Notes: generated from the letters alone by a model not told the origin. A stretch of 6,423 nt of DNA from CAZOHN01 sp964579325 (GCA_964579325.1 CAZOHN010000203.1:1-6423); one strand, 5' to 3'. Positions 1-5,699 are shown, numbered from the stretch's first letter. Translations and numbers: made by a program.

Positions 1-281
1 AGCCCGTGCTGATCCCGTTCGACGACGAGGCGCGGCGGCTGCTCGGGGCGCTGCGCTCGTTCGAGGATCGACCGCCACGCGACGTGATGCGCAAACTGCA
101 ATCGTACGTGGTGGGTCTCCGCACCCGCGAGCTTGCTGGATTGGTGGCGAGTGGCGCCGTGCAGACGGTGGGGCGGCACGAGCGGCTCTTCGAGCTTGTG
201 GCTGAAGGGCTTTACCGCGGCGATGTCGGCCTCGGCTTCGATGACCCGACCATGCGTTCGGCTCGGAGCAACGTCGTGTGA
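1..281 (+). CDS. cas3: CRISPR-associated helicase/nuclease Cas3, C-terminal fragment (type I-C), truncated by the window edge
   Basis: The reading frame is open from the first complete codon (position 3) to the TGA at 279-281, giving about 92 residues of a protein that begins upstream of the window. I identify it from position (directly before cas5c) and from the C-terminal pattern: a VVGLRTREL segment, then LVASGAVQTV, then LFELVAEGLYRGDVGLGFDDPTM, which resembles the accessory C-terminal domain of I-C Cas3 as I know the family. Cas3 is recruited to target DNA bound by the I-C surveillance complex, where its HD nuclease and SF2 helicase unwind and degrade it. Neither the HD nor the helicase motifs are in the window, so integrity cannot be judged. 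The GTG at 6 is an internal codon and not a believable start. The gene ends 329 nt before the cas5c start, unlike the tight spacing of the later genes. Confidence 0.85.
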   Translation, partial: PVLIPFDDEARRLLGALRSFEDRPPRDVMRKLQSYVVGLRTRELAGLVASGAVQTVGRHERLFELVAEGLYRGDVGLGFDDPTMRSARSNVV

Positions 282-288
282 AAGAGAA

Positions 289-297
289 TGCTATCAT
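289..297 (+). promoter_or_regulatory. Candidate extended -10 promoter (TGC-TATCAT) after cas3
   Basis: TATCAT at 292-297 matches five of six bases of the sigma-70 -10 hexamer and is preceded by TG at 289-290 in the extended -10 arrangement. No good -35 hexamer lies 16-18 nt upstream (the cas3 3' end), which an extended -10 promoter can tolerate. Initiation would be expected near 303-305. It would drive the mini-ORF at 388, the degenerate repeat and possibly cas5c onward. It overlaps the stretch that partly matches the spacer-like sequence at 532-548. Such motifs occur by chance in AT-rich DNA, so this is only a candidate. Confidence 0.3.
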
Positions 298-387
298 TGA
301 TCATTACGAAAAGTCTTGTATGCCATTCGGCCTGCACCTATGTATGCTTCGCGGGGCAGCGATCCCGCATATCGTGGGAGAACTTGC

Positions 388-486
388 ATGGCAAACAAGC
401 CATGGCGTCCGCGATGGATCGCCGTTGTCGTCGATATCCCCTGGTGTCGCATGCCCCTTCTTCGCATCCATATCAGTTGGGGCTAG
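388..486 (+). CDS. Possible 32-residue mini-protein, unrecognised; candidate CreT-like element
   Basis: An ATG at 388 is preceded by GGGAG (376-380) at 7-nt spacing and opens a 32-codon frame ending in TAG at 484-486, eleven nt before the degenerate CRISPR repeat. The predicted peptide begins MANKPWRPRW, continues through a hydrophobic core IAVVVDIPW and ends near ISWG. It has four Trp and four Arg and is net positive. I recognise no family. CATGGC (387-392) and GCCATG (399-404) form a 6-bp stem around a 6-nt loop that would bury the start codon. A mini-gene beside a degenerate CRISPR unit recalls creT of CreTA RNA toxin-antitoxin pairs, but CreT elements diverge so much that similarity cannot be judged. 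It could equally be a chance ORF in a noncoding leader. Confidence 0.3.
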   Translation: MANKPWRPRWIAVVVDIPWCRMPLLRIHISWG

Positions 487-496
487 CGGGGACGCA

Positions 497-531
497 GTCG
501 CTGACCTCTTAGGGGCAGTGTGGATTGAAAC
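497..531 (+). repeat. Degenerate CRISPR repeat (psi-repeat) with intact 5'-handle sequence
   Basis: Both ends match the array repeat of 6175-6404 exactly: GTCGC at 497-501 and GTGGATTGAAAC at 520-531. The C/G-run middle is replaced, making 35 nt against 32. The new middle still folds: C499:G520, G500:U519, C501:G518, U502:A517, G503:C516, an A504/G515 mismatch, C505:G514, C506:G513, closing a 6-nt loop. The array repeat folds in the same register (its C3:G21 is the base of the stem), so in both the stem ends just before TGGATTGAAAC, the 11-nt handle produced by I-C Cas5. A changed stem sequence with kept pairing suggests selection on structure rather than random decay. This copy could be processed into a crRNA-like guide reading into 532 onward. 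No second repeat lies downstream. Confidence 0.75.
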
Positions 532-586
532 TCGTATGCATCTATGATGCGACGGAAGCACAATGGCCCTATGGCCATTGTGCTTC
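532..586 (+). ncRNA. Candidate guide portion of a CreA/CreR-like RNA: 23-nt psi-spacer plus 3' hairpin
   Basis: Directly after the degenerate repeat lies a 23-nt spacer-like segment (532-554), then a perfect hairpin (555-586). Together with the handle this mimics a mature I-C crRNA: 11-nt handle, guide, 3' stem-loop. The guide is short compared with the 34-nt spacers of the array. Its first 17 nt match the minus strand at 309-293 in 13 positions (1-5, 9-11 and 13-17). The segment 533-554 can also fold on itself (CGT and TGCATC against GATGCG and ACG, A536 bulged, loop UAU), which would compete with guide function unless Cas proteins hold it open. Expression is unproven, and the ends given are structural boundaries rather than mapped termini. 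Confidence 0.4.
555..586 (+). terminator. Perfect 14-bp stem-loop just upstream of cas5c; terminator or attenuator candidate
   Basis: GAAGCACAATGGCC (555-568) and its exact reverse complement GGCCATTGTGCTTC (573-586) are separated by the loop CTAT. It is the strongest hairpin in the noncoding part of the window outside the repeats. The following TTGTGTCT has five T in eight, a weak U tract in the + direction; no T tract follows on the other strand. It could end a short RNA from the upstream promoter, attenuate transcription into cas5c, serve as the 3' hairpin of a guide RNA, or protect the 5' end of a processed cas5c mRNA. The Shine-Dalgarno of cas5c starts 9 nt beyond it. Confidence 0.45.
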
Positions 587-610
587 TTGTGTCTGAGGGA
601 GGTATTCGCA

Positions 611-1276
611 TTGACCTACGGAATAACGCTGCACGTCTGGGGCGACTATGCCTGCTTCACGCGGCCGGAAATGAAAGTGGAGCGGGTTTCCTATGACGTG
701 ATGACGCCTTCGGCGGCGCGCGGTGTCTTGGAAGCGGTGCATTGGAAGCCAGCGATTCGGTGGGTGGTCGATCGGATCACGGTGCTGCGACAGGTTCGCT
801 TCGAGAGCCTGCGGCGGAACGAGGTGGGGCATCGCATTCCGGCGAGCTCGGCCGCCTCGGCCATGAAGCGGGGCAGTGGCGATCTCGGGATCATCGTCGA
901 TGACGATCGGCAACAGCGGGCTTCGACATTGCTGCGGGATGTCGCCTATCTGATCGAGGCGCATTTCGAGCTGACCGATAAGGCTGGGCCAGAGGACACT
1001 GTGGGCAAGCATCTGGACATGGCGCGGCGGCGGGCGCGGGCGGGGCAGTGCTTTCATCGGCCCTATCTCGGCTGCCGTGAGTTCGCAGCAGATTTTGCGC
1101 TCGTCGACGACGAGCCCCCGGAGCCATCGTCGGCGCTGCGTGGTGAGCGCGACCTCGGCTGGATGCTCTACGATATCGATTTCGCGAACGACATGGCGCC
1201 GCGCTTCTTTCGCGCGGTGATGCGCGACGGGGTAATCGACGTGCCACCGCCGACGAGCGCGGAGATCAGGGGATGA
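611..1276 (+). CDS. cas5c: CRISPR-associated protein Cas5c (Cas5d), pre-crRNA endonuclease and Cascade subunit
   Basis: Cas5c replaces Cas6 in type I-C: it cleaves pre-crRNA at the base of the repeat hairpin and stays on the 5' handle in the surveillance complex. The 221-residue product has the family signatures LHVWGDYACFTRPEMKVERV (residues 7-26), SYDVMTPSAARGVLEAVHWKP (27-47, core PSAARG), RWVVDRI (50-56) and QCFHRPYLGCREF (146-158). I place the start at TTG 611 because GAGGGAGGT (595-603) sits at ideal distance and the family N-terminus then begins at residue 3. The in-frame ATG at 563 would start inside the hairpin and add an atypical leader peptide. K133-H134 are plausible counterparts of the catalytic Lys-His of Bacillus halodurans Cas5d; at the expected Tyr I see H44. 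That alignment is from memory. The stop overlaps the cas8c start as ATGA. Confidence 0.97.
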   Translation: MTYGITLHVWGDYACFTRPEMKVERVSYDVMTPSAARGVLEAVHWKPAIRWVVDRITVLRQVRFESLRRNEVGHRIPASSAASAMKRGSGDLGIIVDDDRQQRASTLLRDVAYLIEAHFELTDKAGPEDTVGKHLDMARRRARAGQCFHRPYLGCREFAADFALVDDEPPEPSSALRGERDLGWMLYDIDFANDMAPRFFRAVMRDGVIDVPPPTSAEIRG

Positions 1277-3108
1277 TTCTCCAGGCTCTTGCCGACTTCG
1301 ATCGGCGCCAGCGCGCAACCCCGGGGGAGGCGCCGGCGCCCGACGGATTCTCGAAGGAGAAGATCAGCTTCGCGCTGGTCATCGGGAAGGATGGCCAGCT
1401 CGTGGATGCCATCGATCTGCGCCAGCGCGACGAGAAATCCAAGAAGCTCGTGCCCGATCTACGTGACGTGCCGCAGCCGGTGAAGCGGACCTCGGGCGTC
1501 GCGGCCAATCTGTTCTGGGACAAGGCGCCTTACGTCCTGGGCCTGACCGCGCCGGATGCGAAGGCCTCGGAGGCGGAGCGGGTAAAGCGGACGAAACGAA
1601 CGGCGGCCGAACATGCCGCGTTCGTCGAGGCGCATTTGAAGCTTCTGGGGGGTATCGAGGACGAGGCGCTTTCCGCTTTTCGAGCGTTTCTGCAGACGTG
1701 GCGGCCGGACGCCGAGCATGAGGTGATCGCGCGCAATCCGGACCTTCTTGAGGGAAACCTCGTCTTCTCCATCGAAGGCTCGAATGGCTGGCTGCACGAG
1801 CGGCCGGCAGTCCTGGCACTACTCGCGGGGCAAGGCGGTGGCGAGGAACGGGGTGCTCGCTGTCTCGTCTCGGGTGAGACGGCGCCGATCGCGCGGCTGC
1901 ATCCTTCCATCAAGGGTGTCTGGGGAGCGCAGTCGAGCGGGGCTTCGATCGTCTCGTTCAATATCGATGCCTTCGAATCCTATGGCAAGAAGCAGGGTGC
2001 CAATGCCCCAGTCTCGCAGGCTGCGGCGGATGCCTATGGCCGAGGGCTCAATGCTCTGCTTGCCAAGGGCAGTCGGCGCCGGGTGCAGATCGCCGATACT
2101 TCGACGGTGTTCTGGGCGGAGCGGGAAGCGCCGGTCGAGGATGCGTTCATGGGCATGCTGTTCGAAGACAGCGAGGAGGCACCTGCGGGACCGCAGCTCG
2201 ACGCCAATGCGGCGGCGAAGATCAGGGCTGTGGTCGAGCAGCTCGGCCAGGGCCGGGCGCTGGACGAGGTTGATCCGGGGATCGACCCGGCGGTGCGCTA
2301 TCACGTTCTCGGCCTTGCCCCGAATGCCGCACGCATCTCGATCCGCTTCTGGTTCACCGACACGCTGGGCGTTCTGGCCGAGCGCTTCCGCCAGCATTGG
2401 CTCGATTTGCGGATCGAGCCGTCGCCGTTCAGGCGGCCGCCAGCGCTTTGGCGGCTACTCCGGGAGACGGCGGTCGAGAAGAAGATGGAGAACGTGCCGA
2501 AGCAGGTCGCGGGTGAGGTCACCCGCGCCATTCTGTCGGGCGGTGCCTATCCGCGCTCGCTGCTCGCCAATGTCATTTTGCGCATTCGCGCGGATGGCGA
2601 AGTCAACGGCGTGCGCGCGGCGATGGCCAAGGCGGTCTTGGTGCGTCTCGGCCGGATCGAGCGCAATGAACGGGAGGACCATTTCGTGAGCTTGAATACC
2701 GACAATACCGATCCGGCTTATCGGCTCGGGCGATTGTTCGCTGTTCTGGAGGGCGTCCAGATCGCAGCCCAAGGTCGCGGTCTCAATGCCACCATTCGCG
2801 ACAAGTATTATGCTGCAGCATCGGCGACGCCAGCCTCGGTCTTTCCATTGCTGCTGCGCACGGTGAACCATCACCTGAGCAGTCTGCGCAAGGCGGGCAA
2901 AAGCGGCCTCGCCTTCATGTTCGAGAAGCGGGCGGGCGACATCCTGTCGGCCCTCGGCGACACGTTTCCGCGGAGCTTTCCGATCGACGCTCAGGGGCGT
3001 TTCGCGATCGGCTATTACCACGAGAAGTTCACGCCGCGCGGCAAGGAGCCGGCGACGGCCGACCTCGCCGGTGAAGAGCAAGCTATGCAAAATGACGAGG
3101 AGAGCTGA
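1273..3108 (+). CDS. cas8c: CRISPR-associated protein Cas8c (Csd1), large Cascade subunit
   Basis: Cas8c is the large subunit of the I-C surveillance complex and is associated with PAM recognition and Cas3 recruitment. The 611-residue length is normal. It opens MILQALADFDRR, and family signatures follow in order: RTSGVAANLFWDKAPYVLG from residue 72; CLVSGETAPIARLHPSIKG from 197, continuing into VWGAQSSGASIVSFNIDAFE; then GANAPVS and a VFWAE segment. The C-terminal part has NATIRDKYYAAASATPASVF and a GYYHEKF motif. ATG 1273 overlaps the cas5c stop and has GGAG (1261-1264) and a purine-rich GGGG just upstream, so translation is probably coupled to cas5c. The C-terminal quarter is also read as a separate small subunit from an internal GTG at 2686. 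cas7c starts three nt after the stop. Confidence 0.97.
   Translation: MILQALADFDRRQRATPGEAPAPDGFSKEKISFALVIGKDGQLVDAIDLRQRDEKSKKLVPDLRDVPQPVKRTSGVAANLFWDKAPYVLGLTAPDAKASEAERVKRTKRTAAEHAAFVEAHLKLLGGIEDEALSAFRAFLQTWRPDAEHEVIARNPDLLEGNLVFSIEGSNGWLHERPAVLALLAGQGGGEERGARCLVSGETAPIARLHPSIKGVWGAQSSGASIVSFNIDAFESYGKKQGANAPVSQAAADAYGRGLNALLAKGSRRRVQIADTSTVFWAEREAPVEDAFMGMLFEDSEEAPAGPQLDANAAAKIRAVVEQLGQGRALDEVDPGIDPAVRYHVLGLAPNAARISIRFWFTDTLGVLAERFRQHWLDLRIEPSPFRRPPALWRLLRETAVEKKMENVPKQVAGEVTRAILSGGAYPRSLLANVILRIRADGEVNGVRAAMAKAVLVRLGRIERNEREDHFVSLNTDNTDPAYRLGRLFAVLEGVQIAAQGRGLNATIRDKYYAAASATPASVFPLLLRTVNHHLSSLRKAGKSGLAFMFEKRAGDILSALGDTFPRSFPIDAQGRFAIGYYHEKFTPRGKEPATADLAGEEQAMQNDEES
2686..3108 (+). CDS. 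cas11c: Cas11c small subunit, translated from an internal start within cas8c
   Basis: In I-C systems the Cascade small subunit is known to be made by independent translation from inside cas8c; the copies line the belly of the complex and stabilise the crRNA-DNA hybrid. Here the in-frame GTG 2686-2688 (codon 472 of cas8c) is preceded by GGGAGGA (2672-2678) with a 7-nt spacer, one of the best ribosome-binding sites in the window although it lies inside a coding sequence. The product would be 140 residues, starting MSLNTDNTDPAYRLGRLFAV after the initiator replaces V, and carrying NATIRDKYYAAASATPASVF, the pattern I associate with Cas11c. It is somewhat longer than I expect because of an acidic tail ending QNDEES. 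It shares its stop with cas8c, so standard gene callers will miss it. Confidence 0.85.
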   Translation: MSLNTDNTDPAYRLGRLFAVLEGVQIAAQGRGLNATIRDKYYAAASATPASVFPLLLRTVNHHLSSLRKAGKSGLAFMFEKRAGDILSALGDTFPRSFPIDAQGRFAIGYYHEKFTPRGKEPATADLAGEEQAMQNDEES

Positions 3109-3111
3109 GCC

Positions 3112-4002
3112 ATGACCGCCATCGACAAGCGCTACGACTTCGTTCTCCTGTTCGATGTCACGAACGGCAACCCGAACGGCGATCCGGACGCCGGCAACCT
3201 GCCGCGGCTCGATCCGGAGACCAACCAGGGGCTGGTGACGGATGTCTGCCTGAAACGGAAAGTGCGGAACTATGTCGAGATGGCGAAGGGCACGACGCCT
3301 GGATTCGAGATCTATGTGCGCGAGCGCGGTGTTCTGAACCGGCAGCACGAGCGCGCCTACAGGGCTCTGGATCTGAAACCAGAGCCGAAGAAGCTGCCGA
3401 AAGACGAAGAAAAAGCGCGCGAGCTGACGCGCTGGATGTGCACGAATTTCTTCGACATCCGGGCGTTCGGGGCGGTGATGTCCACCGACATCAATTGCGG
3501 CCAGGTGCGCGGGCCGGTCCAGCTCGCCTTCGGCCACAGCATCGATCCGATCGTGCCGGTGGAGGTGGCGATCACGCGGATGGCGGTGACCAACGAGCGC
3601 GACCTGGAGAAGGAGCGGACGATGGGCCGCAAGTTCCTGGTGCCCTACGGGCTCTATCGGGCGCACGGCTATGTCTCGGCACATCTGGCGGGTGACGCGA
3701 CCAAGGGGACGGGCTTCGACCAGGGGGATCTGGAGCTGCTGTGGGAGGCCCTGATCAGCATGTTCGAGCATGACCGGTCGGCGGCGCGGGGCGAGATGGC
3801 GACGCGTGGGCTTTATGTGTTCGAGCACGACAGCCCCTTGGGCCGGGCGCCGGCGCACAAGCTGTTCGAGCGGGTGCGCGTGCGGCCTTCGGACGATCGG
3901 CGGGCGGAAGACCGGCCGGCGCGGGCGTTCGGGGATTATCGGGTCGAGGTCGACGAGGGCGGCATGCCCGAGGGGGTGCGGCTGCTGCGCCTTTTGGAGT
4001 GA
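3112..4002 (+). CDS. cas7c: CRISPR-associated protein Cas7c (Csd2), Cascade backbone subunit
   Basis: Cas7c polymerises along the crRNA spacer to form the backbone of the I-C surveillance complex. The 296-residue protein has normal length and clear signatures: YDFVLLFDVTNGNPNGDPD near residue 8 (the RRM-fold first strand and following loop), RNYVEM, a GAVMSTDINCGQVRGPVQLA stretch from residue 120, then FGHSIDPI, and GRKFLVPYGLYRAHGYVSAH from about 172. ATG 3112 is preceded by AGGAG (3098-3102) inside the cas8c end, spaced 9 nt, so it needs no alternative start. The three-nt gap to cas8c and six-nt gap to cas4 place it mid-operon. Nothing looks damaged. The C-terminus is Arg/Asp/Gly-rich and the least conserved part to my eye. 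Confidence 0.98.
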   Translation: MTAIDKRYDFVLLFDVTNGNPNGDPDAGNLPRLDPETNQGLVTDVCLKRKVRNYVEMAKGTTPGFEIYVRERGVLNRQHERAYRALDLKPEPKKLPKDEEKARELTRWMCTNFFDIRAFGAVMSTDINCGQVRGPVQLAFGHSIDPIVPVEVAITRMAVTNERDLEKERTMGRKFLVPYGLYRAHGYVSAHLAGDATKGTGFDQGDLELLWEALISMFEHDRSAARGEMATRGLYVFEHDSPLGRAPAHKLFERVRVRPSDDRRAEDRPARAFGDYRVEVDEGGMPEGVRLLRLLE

Positions 4003-4008
4003 GCCGCC

Positions 4009-4671
4009 TTGGAGGAGCCCGATCCGATTCCGCTCTCGGCCTTGCAGCACTGGCTGTTCTGCCCCCGGCAGTGCGCGCTCATTCATTTGGAGCGGGTCTG
4101 GGCCGAGAATGTGGCGACGGTGGAGGGGCGGCTGTTGCACGAGCGGGCGGATGTGCCGGGGACGGCCAGTCGCAAGGGCTCGCGGGTGAGCCGGTCGCTG
4201 CCGTTGGCGGCACCTGCGCTCGGCATTGCCGGGGTGGCCGATGTGGTCGAGTGGTACCGGGAGGGCACTGGCCCCTGGCGGGCCTATCCGGTCGAGTACA
4301 AGCGCGGGCGGCCGAAGGCGCATCGGGCGGACGAGGTGCAACTGGCCGCCCAGGCGCTTTGCCTCGAAGCGATGACCGGGCAGTCGGTGCCGGAGGGGTC
4401 GCTCTTCTACGGCAAGACGCGGCGGCGGCTGGTGGTGGCGATCGACGACGAGCTCAGGCGGCTGACGCTCGAGGTGATCGAGGGGGTCAAGGCGATGCTG
4501 GCCGCCCGGGTGACGCCGCCCGCGGTCTATGAGTCAAAGCGGTGTGATACCTGCTCGCTCGCGCTGCTCTGCCGGCCGAAGCGCATGGAGAAGCCGCCTT
4601 CGGTGACGCGCTGGCTGCATCGGCGGATCGAGGATGGCGACGCCGGGGAGTCGTTGTGCGCCGGCACCTGA
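4009..4671 (+). CDS. cas4: CRISPR-associated exonuclease Cas4 (RecB-like, 4Fe-4S)
   Basis: Cas4 works with Cas1-Cas2 in spacer acquisition, trimming prespacers and selecting those with the correct PAM. The 220-residue product has the expected parts: the first cluster cysteine in FCPRQC (C18; C22 is extra), motif-I histidine H44 in EGRLLHERAD, the RecB-nuclease D78 (GVADVVE), E96 and K98 in PVEYKRG, Q111 in DEVQLAAQAL, and the C-terminal trio C179, C182 and C188 in KRCDTCSLALLC. All catalytic and cluster ligands I look for are present, so it should be active. The start is TTG 4009 with GGAG (3996-3999) at 9-nt spacing; no suitable early ATG exists. The 3' end overlaps cas1 by 16 nt, suggesting coupled translation. 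Confidence 0.97.
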   Translation: MEEPDPIPLSALQHWLFCPRQCALIHLERVWAENVATVEGRLLHERADVPGTASRKGSRVSRSLPLAAPALGIAGVADVVEWYREGTGPWRAYPVEYKRGRPKAHRADEVQLAAQALCLEAMTGQSVPEGSLFYGKTRRRLVVAIDDELRRLTLEVIEGVKAMLAARVTPPAVYESKRCDTCSLALLCRPKRMEKPPSVTRWLHRRIEDGDAGESLCAGT

Positions 4672-5696
4672 ACACACTCTACGTCACCAGCCAGGGCAGC
4701 TACCTGTCGAAGGATGGGGCGAATGTCGTGGTCTCGGTCGAGCGGGTGGAGAAGGCGCGCGTGCCCATCCACACGATCGGCGGGATCGTCGGCATGGGAC
4801 AGGTGGCGATGAGCCCGCAGCTCATGGGATTCTGCGCCGAGAGCGGGGTGACGGTCGCGTTCACGAGCGAGACCGGGCGTTTCCTGGCCCGGGTCGAGGG
4901 GCCGGTGGCGGGCAACGTGCTGCTCAGGCGGGAGCAGTACCGGCGGAGCGACGACGAGCCGGGGTGTGCGGCCCTCGTGCGCAGTGTGGTCATCGGCAAG
5001 ACGTTGAACCAGAGGGCGGTGTTGCGGCGCGGCTTGCGCGACTATCGCGAGCGACTTGTGCCTGAGCAGGTGCGGCGCCTGGAGCAGACAGTGGGCCGGC
5101 TCACCGACATCGCGCGGCGGGCGGAGCAGGCGAGCGGGACGGACGGGTTGCGCGGTCTCGAAGGCGAGGCGGCGGCCGCCTATTTCGCGGTGCTCGATCA
5201 CCTCGTGCTGGTCGAGGAGCCAGGGCTTCGCTTCAACGGCCGTTCCAGGCGGCCGCCGCTCGATCCGTTCAACGCGCTCTTGTCGTTCATCTACACGCTA
5301 CTCGTCCACGACTGTCGCTCGGCGCTCGAAGTCTCGGGCCTCGATCCGGCCGTGGGCTTTCTGCATCGCGATCGGCCTGGGCGGCCGAGCCTGGCCCTCG
5401 ATCTCTGCGAGGAGTTTCGGCCGTGGTTCGCCGATCGTCTGGTCCTCTCCCTGGTCAACCGCCGGCAGTTGGGTGCTGCGGACTTCAGGCGGCAGGAGAA
5501 TGGGGCCGTCACCATGACCGATGACGGACGCAAGGCGGTGCTGATCGCGTATCAGGAACGCAAGCGGGAGGAGCTGCGGCACGAGTTCCTGGGCGAGACG
5601 GCGACGATCGGGCTCTTGCCACATTTGCAGGCGCAGCTTCTGGCCCGGCATTTGCGCGGCGATCTCGACGGCTATCCACCCTTCGTCTGGAAGTGA
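4656..5696 (+). CDS. cas1: CRISPR-associated endonuclease/integrase Cas1 (type I-C)
   Basis: Cas1 is the integrase subunit of the Cas1-Cas2 complex that inserts new spacers at the leader-repeat junction. The 346-residue protein has normal length. It begins RRHLNTLYVTSQGSYLSKDG, the usual I-C N-terminus, followed by the beta-domain GMGQVAMSPQLMGFCAESGV. The metal ligands are visible: E171 in GEAAAAYF, H237 in GFLHRDRPGRPSLALDL, then D249 and E252 in LDLCEEFRP. LDPFNALLSFIYTLL (202-216) is the typical helix before them. Start GTG 4656 has GGGGAG (4645-4650) upstream with 5-nt spacing and lies inside the end of cas4. The cas2 start follows three nt after the stop. Confidence 0.98.
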   Translation: MRRHLNTLYVTSQGSYLSKDGANVVVSVERVEKARVPIHTIGGIVGMGQVAMSPQLMGFCAESGVTVAFTSETGRFLARVEGPVAGNVLLRREQYRRSDDEPGCAALVRSVVIGKTLNQRAVLRRGLRDYRERLVPEQVRRLEQTVGRLTDIARRAEQASGTDGLRGLEGEAAAAYFAVLDHLVLVEEPGLRFNGRSRRPPLDPFNALLSFIYTLLVHDCRSALEVSGLDPAVGFLHRDRPGRPSLALDLCEEFRPWFADRLVLSLVNRRQLGAADFRRQENGAVTMTDDGRKAVLIAYQERKREELRHEFLGETATIGLLPHLQAQLLARHLRGDLDGYPPFVWK

Positions 5697-5699
5697 GCG

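Larger units (their letters stand above)
282..610 (+). other. Long cas3-cas5c intergenic region with a CRISPR-derived regulatory-looking module
   Basis: This 329-nt stretch has no convincing long gene and is visibly richer in A/T than its neighbours, especially 281-330. In order it holds: a candidate extended -10 promoter (289-297); a 5-bp hairpin with arms GCGGG/CCCGC (351-368); a mini-ORF (388-486) whose start codon lies in a 6-bp hairpin (387-404); a degenerate CRISPR repeat (497-531); a weak hairpin (533-554); a perfect 14-bp hairpin (555-586); and the Shine-Dalgarno of cas5c (595-602). The order resembles published CreA/CreR loci, in which a minimal CRISPR makes a guide RNA that directs the interference complex to repress promoters. 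Alternatives are the remnant of an old array, or a processing and stability element in a cas3-cas5 transcript. Confidence 0.6.

Noticed and set aside
318..347. Two direct GTATGC matches (318-323 and 342-347) to the psi-spacer seed
   Set aside because: Only six to eight bases match and the flanks (GTC and CCT) do not fit a TTC PAM. Weaker than the minus-strand match at 309-293.
461..473. Partial complement of the psi-spacer (TCGCATC)
   Set aside because: It pairs with the middle of the guide and not its seed, and needs a gap to extend.
288..512. 74-codon ORF in another frame of the gap
   Set aside because: No Shine-Dalgarno at a good distance, no recognisable motif, and it overlaps the candidate promoter and the degenerate repeat.
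278..547. 89-codon ORF with a GTG overlapping the cas3 stop and GGAG upstream
   Set aside because: It has no recognisable family and weak GC3 bias compared with the neighbouring genes, and it runs through the degenerate repeat and its hairpin. Probably chance.
304..561. 85-codon minus-strand ORF in the gap
   Set aside because: No ribosome-binding signal or family resemblance, and it is antisense to the whole operon.
563..610. N-terminal extension of Cas5c from the ATG at 563
   Set aside because: The ATG lies inside the 14-bp hairpin, the added residues are unlike the family, and TTG 611 has a strong Shine-Dalgarno and gives the normal N-terminus.
2455..4341. 628-codon minus-strand ORF
   Set aside because: It lies antisense to cas8c, cas7c and cas4; long antisense frames are common in GC-rich genes with strong GC3 bias. 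Its composition is Arg/Pro/His-rich with no motif.
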